NCBI RefSeq assembly: GCF_026248685.1
Contig: NZ_CP111036.1
Coordinates: forward strand, 744,001 to 808,000
DNA from: Haladaptatus caseinilyticus
GTDB lineage: Archaea; Halobacteriota; Halobacteria; Halobacteriales; Haladaptataceae
Length of the DNA stretch: 64,000 nucleotides
Reading direction: 5' to 3'
Below the pieces are notes generated by a model. That model saw only the letters and a program-made list of their open reading frames with translations, ran no database searches and had not been told where the DNA came from. Shown here one piece after another: positions 61,360 to 64,000 of this stretch. Position 1 is the first letter of the stretch. Every line of letters begins with the position of its first letter. The translations under genes and the position numbers were made by a program.

Positions 61360-61896
61360 TTACCGCTCCGACAACCAATCCGCGAACTTCGCCAGCGCCC
61401 GCCCGCGATGTGAGATGGCGTTTTTCTCCTCGGTACTCATCTCAGCCATCGTCTTTCCCTCGTGTTCGAAGATCGGGTCGTAACCGAACCCGCCGTCACC
61501 ACGTGGTGCAACGAGCGTGCCGGGCACCAAGCCTGAAAACGTCTTCGCGTTCTCGCCGTCGTAATACGCGACGATACAGCGAAAATGGGCACGACGGTTT
61601 TCTTCCTGTTCAGCGATTTGCCAGACACGCTCGACGCCGAGCGTGTCCTCAACATATGCCGAGTAGGGGCCCGGAAAGCCACCGATCGCGTCGATAAACA
61701 GGCCCGCGTCGTCCACGACCACCGGGTCCTCGCCGCCCGTCTCCTCATACGCTTCTCGCGCACCGTGAAGCGCGATTTCGGCGAGATCGTCGCTCTGAAC
61801 TTCGGTGTAATCGTACTCGATTTGGCGAACCTCGTCGTCCAGATACTCACGTGCCTCGCGGACTTTCCCCTCGTTGCCGGTGACGAACCGAATCAT
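61360..61896 (-). CDS. rdgB: XTP/dITP pyrophosphatase (Ham1/RdgB family)
   Basis: 178 aa. Removes non-canonical purine NTPs. Family motifs: TGNEGKVREAREYL (N-terminus), VVVDDAGLFIDAIGGFPGPYSAY and GDGGFGYDPIFEHEGKTMAEMSTEEKNAISHRGRAL. Full length. The longer upstream frame to 62058 is Arg-rich and not used. It converges with the PIN-like gene. Confidence 0.94.
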   Translation of the reverse strand: MIRFVTGNEGKVREAREYLDDEVRQIEYDYTEVQSDDLAEIALHGAREAYEETGGEDPVVVDDAGLFIDAIGGFPGPYSAYVEDTLGVERVWQIAEQEENRRAHFRCIVAYYDGENAKTFSGLVPGTLVAPRGDGGFGYDPIFEHEGKTMAEMSTEEKNAISHRGRALAKFADWLSER

Positions 61897-61949
61897 GGCG
61901 AAAAGGGTGTTCCGCGAGCAAAAAGAGGCGTCGAATCGGCCGCGCCGAA

Positions 61950-62222
61950 TCAGTCGTCGTCTACGATGACTTCGACGGGTTCGTCTTCGACGGCTTCGAC
62001 ATCCGGTCCGCTCCGCTCCTGCCAAAGCAGGACACCGGCGAGAGCGAGGACGAGCCACGAACGCCAGTTGGCGAGGTTGAGCGTGTAGCCGATGCCGAAC
62101 GGTTTCTCGACCAGCATCCCTTCACCTGGTTTCCAGTAGGCGGACAGCATCCGCCCGACGCTCGGTCGTTCGAAGTTGTACGGCATGCCGAAGAGGGTTC
62201 CGGAGGTATCTTTGTCGGACAT
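61950..62222 (-). CDS. DUF5808-like small membrane protein
   Basis: 90 aa. GTLFGMPYNFERPSVGRMLSAYWKPGEG then GIGYTLNLANWRSWLVLALAGVLL, one hydrophobic helix and an acidic tail. This fits the haloarchaeal DUF5808 family. Function unknown. It lies upstream of rdgB on the same strand with a 53-nt gap. Confidence 0.8.
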   Translation of the reverse strand: MSDKDTSGTLFGMPYNFERPSVGRMLSAYWKPGEGMLVEKPFGIGYTLNLANWRSWLVLALAGVLLWQERSGPDVEAVEDEPVEVIVDDD

Positions 62223-62440
62223 ATGATAGCGAATGACCGCGTAAGTAATAGCGTTTGGGGCATTACGGTTGCGAGATGCAAATGGATCGGTTAGAGATCG
62301 AGGCGATCGGAGACGGTTTTGATGAAATGCTGACGACGGTTGCCGGGCGCATGCCGAGCGGGTGCAGTCAACCCGATACCGTCCACACCCGCTCGATCAG
62401 TCACAGTGACTCCATCCTAGTCCGTTCCGGAGATGCGCCG

Positions 62441-64000
62441 TCACTGATACCGTCCACGGCCTTCGATTTCGCGCAGTTGCGAAAGCACCTTGCTATCACC
62501 GGATTCCGAATACGCCGACTCGAACTCGCTCCATAGCGTTTCCGCGTCGTTCGAGGTTCCGGCAAGGCTCTGCGAGAAGACGTGCAGGTCCATCGCGTAA
62601 TCTTCCACGTCGTCGGAGTAGTAGCCGAGTCCGAAATCGATGAAATACGTTCGCTCCGACGCACACCTGACGTTTCGTGTCGTCGGGTCGCCGTGGACGA
62701 TTCCTGCACGATGCATCGCACCGAGGTGCCGACCCACGTCACGCACTCGCCGTGCAGACAGTTCCTCACGGAGGTCGGATTCACCGACATGTTGGAACTC
62801 GATGACTGCCTCCAGGGGGTCGACATCGTAGACGACCGGCGTCGGAACGCCGACTCGGCGGGCATCGCTCGTCAATCGCGCTTCGAGAGTCGTCCGTTCC
62901 TTGCGCAAGCGGGCGTCGAGCTGGGGATGGCGATAGGACTTCGACACCCTTCGTTTCGTCACGCGTTCTTCCCCCATCGAGACGGTAGCCTCCGCACCCC
63001 GGATTTCGCGCTCGCCGACGTTGCGAAACACTTCCTCACGGTCGGTTCGCCACGAGACGGCCACTTGGTCGGGACGGAAGTTCGAATCGACTGCCGAGTC
63101 GGTGAGTGGAATCGTGTCACCTGCGTCCAACATCTCTCGACCCAGCACCGCAATCATCCCGGCGTTGTCCCGCAGGAAGCGTGGTTCCGGCGCGTAGAAC
63201 TTCGCGCCACGCTGGTCGCACATCTCCAGTAGCATCTCGCGGAGACGCGCGTTCTGGCCAACGCCACCGCCGAGGACGAGTTCGTCCCGACCCGTGAGCG
63301 AGAGCGCGCGCTCCGCCACCTCGGTAAGCATGGCGAAGATGTTCTCTTGCAGTGAAAAGCAAACGTCCTCGATAGCTTCGCCCGAATCGACCGCCTGTTT
63401 TGCCGCGCTCATGATGCCGGAAAAGGAGAAATCCATTCCCTTCACGACGTAGGGGAGGTCGATGTATTCGCCATCCTTCGCTGCCTCCTCTACCTTCGGT
63501 CCGCCAGGGTGTGACCACCCGACGTGGCGGGTGAACTTGTCGATGGCGTTACCGACGCCCGTGTCCATCGTCTCGCCGAGCACGCGGTATCGACCGTTTC
63601 GGTACCCCAATACGTGAGCGTTCGCGCCGCTGGCGTTCAAACAGATGGGTGAGTCGAACCCGGACTGCTGTCGCCCGATTTCGAGATGGGCGACCATGTG
63701 ATTCACACCGATCAGTGGCACGTCCAACCGTCCCGCAAGCGCGCGTGCCGCAGTCCCGACGATTCTGAGACACGGGCCGAGCCCCGGCCCGCGCGAAAAC
63801 GCGACCGCATCGATCGAACCGTCCGCTTCGGCCATCGCCGTCGCGATGACGCGTGGAATCGCGTCACTCATATGTTCGGCTGCCTCACGCGGATGGATAC
63901 CGCCGCTCTCCGGTTGGTAGGCGTCGGTTTCTATAAAAACGGATTCGGTGTTCGTATCGTAGACAGCGTCAGAATCGGTCTCTGACGGATCGTCGTTCGA
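62441..64000 (-). CDS. Kae1-Bud32 fusion (KEOPS t6A synthesis), 5' end outside window
   Basis: The frame is open from the right edge to the TGA at 62441 (519 residues seen). Kae1 part: GIHPREAAEHMSDA, NHMVAHLEIG (metal His pair), VLGGGVGQNARLREML. Bud32 kinase part begins near EATVSMGEERVTKRRVSKSYRHPQ and carries HRAGIVHGDPTTRNV and FIDFGLGYY. The N-terminal 15-20 residues of Kae1 are lacking. Both parts act in the threonylcarbamoyl-adenosine modification of ANN-decoding tRNAs, such as the tRNA-Thr in this window. Confidence 0.93.
   Translation of the reverse strand, partial: SNDDPSETDSDAVYDTNTESVFIETDAYQPESGGIHPREAAEHMSDAIPRVIATAMAEADGSIDAVAFSRGPGLGPCLRIVGTAARALAGRLDVPLIGVNHMVAHLEIGRQQSGFDSPICLNASGANAHVLGYRNGRYRVLGETMDTGVGNAIDKFTRHVGWSHPGGPKVEEAAKDGEYIDLPYVVKGMDFSFSGIMSAAKQAVDSGEAIEDVCFSLQENIFAMLTEVAERALSLTGRDELVLGGGVGQNARLREMLLEMCDQRGAKFYAPEPRFLRDNAGMIAVLGREMLDAGDTIPLTDSAVDSNFRPDQVAVSWRTDREEVFRNVGEREIRGAEATVSMGEERVTKRRVSKSYRHPQLDARLRKERTTLEARLTSDARRVGVPTPVVYDVDPLEAVIEFQHVGESDLREELSARRVRDVGRHLGAMHRAGIVHGDPTTRNVRCASERTYFIDFGLGYYSDDVEDYAMDLHVFSQSLAGTSNDAETLWSEFESAYSESGDSKVLSQLREIEGRGRYQ

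Noticed and set aside
1-64000. Possible CRISPR array, transposon or prophage
   Set aside because: I found no regularly spaced repeats, no transposase or integrase motifs and no phage structural genes while reading the window.

Overview
The window is chromosomal DNA of a haloarchaeon (class Halobacteria). Evidence: strongly acidic proteins (Asp/Glu-rich), Tat (RR) signal peptides and lipoboxes, a PGF-CTERM archaeosortase signal, the ubiquitin-like modifier SAMP1, a proteasome-activating nucleotidase, archaeal aIF5B, S19e, PDCD5 and Nob1, class I lysyl-tRNA synthetase, a Kae1-Bud32 fusion, and AT-rich TATA boxes about 25-30 nt upstream of start codons, which implies mostly leaderless transcripts. 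The genus cannot be fixed from the sequence alone. The DNA is dense and mostly ordinary core chromosome: I see no insertion sequence, integrase, CRISPR array, prophage or rRNA. Two tRNA genes are present, tRNA-Gly(CCC) and tRNA-Thr(GGT).

Layout. 1-6.4 kb: a small conserved protein (cut by the window edge), a DUF1405 membrane protein, a secreted coiled-coil protein next to a two-winged-helix regulator, gatD, a GNAT acetyltransferase, and surE directly behind samp1. 6.6-11.9 kb: a potassium/ion and stress locus with two overlapping TrkA-C membrane proteins, a TVGYGD potassium channel with an RCK domain, and an HPP-membrane/universal-stress fusion. 12-18.9 kb: nucleoside phosphorylase, a zinc-ribbon microprotein, idi, pyruvoyl arginine decarboxylase, a small membrane-protein gene broken by an in-frame TAG, infB, a PRC-barrel protein and nob1. 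18.9-31 kb: CPBP protease, PGF-CTERM surface protein, pgi, pan, pepF, M28 peptidase, twin small membrane proteins, truA, a PP-loop protein, PDCD5, rps19e and a UPF0104-type membrane protein. 31-40.7 kb: thiL, two site-2 proteases, an AEC transporter, a MobB-like/MoaE fusion, pyrH and lysS. 40.7-51 kb: lipoprotein, PadR regulator divergent from a chlorite-dismutase-like/ABM heme protein (PitA type), acyltransferase, PQQ-type sugar dehydrogenase, a putative Nmad3 protein, histidine kinase, nadE, an enoyl-CoA hydratase. 51-64 kb: tandem secreted beta-propellers, trkA, a 556-nt GC-rich gap, a DapA-family aldolase, a molybdate/tungstate-type ABC permease and ATPase, a four-repeat LEA2/WHy protein, a PIN-like pair, XTP pyrophosphatase, a DUF5808 protein and the kae1-bud32 fusion, whose 5' end lies outside the window.

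Connections. SAMP1 and the MoaE fusion are probable partners in molybdopterin synthesis, and a molybdate/tungstate-type transporter lies nearby. TrkA, the channel and the TrkA-C pair point to K+ control. Nob1, aIF5B, S19e, TruA, LysS, GatD and Kae1-Bud32 form a translation theme. Four observations deserve most attention: long hairpins at two convergent gene junctions that reach into coding sequence; consensus G-quadruplex motifs in two intergenic G-rich islands; a type I isopentenyl isomerase lacking the canonical catalytic cysteine; and a very small gene overlapping a PIN-like gene. No clearly undescribed multi-gene system was recognised.
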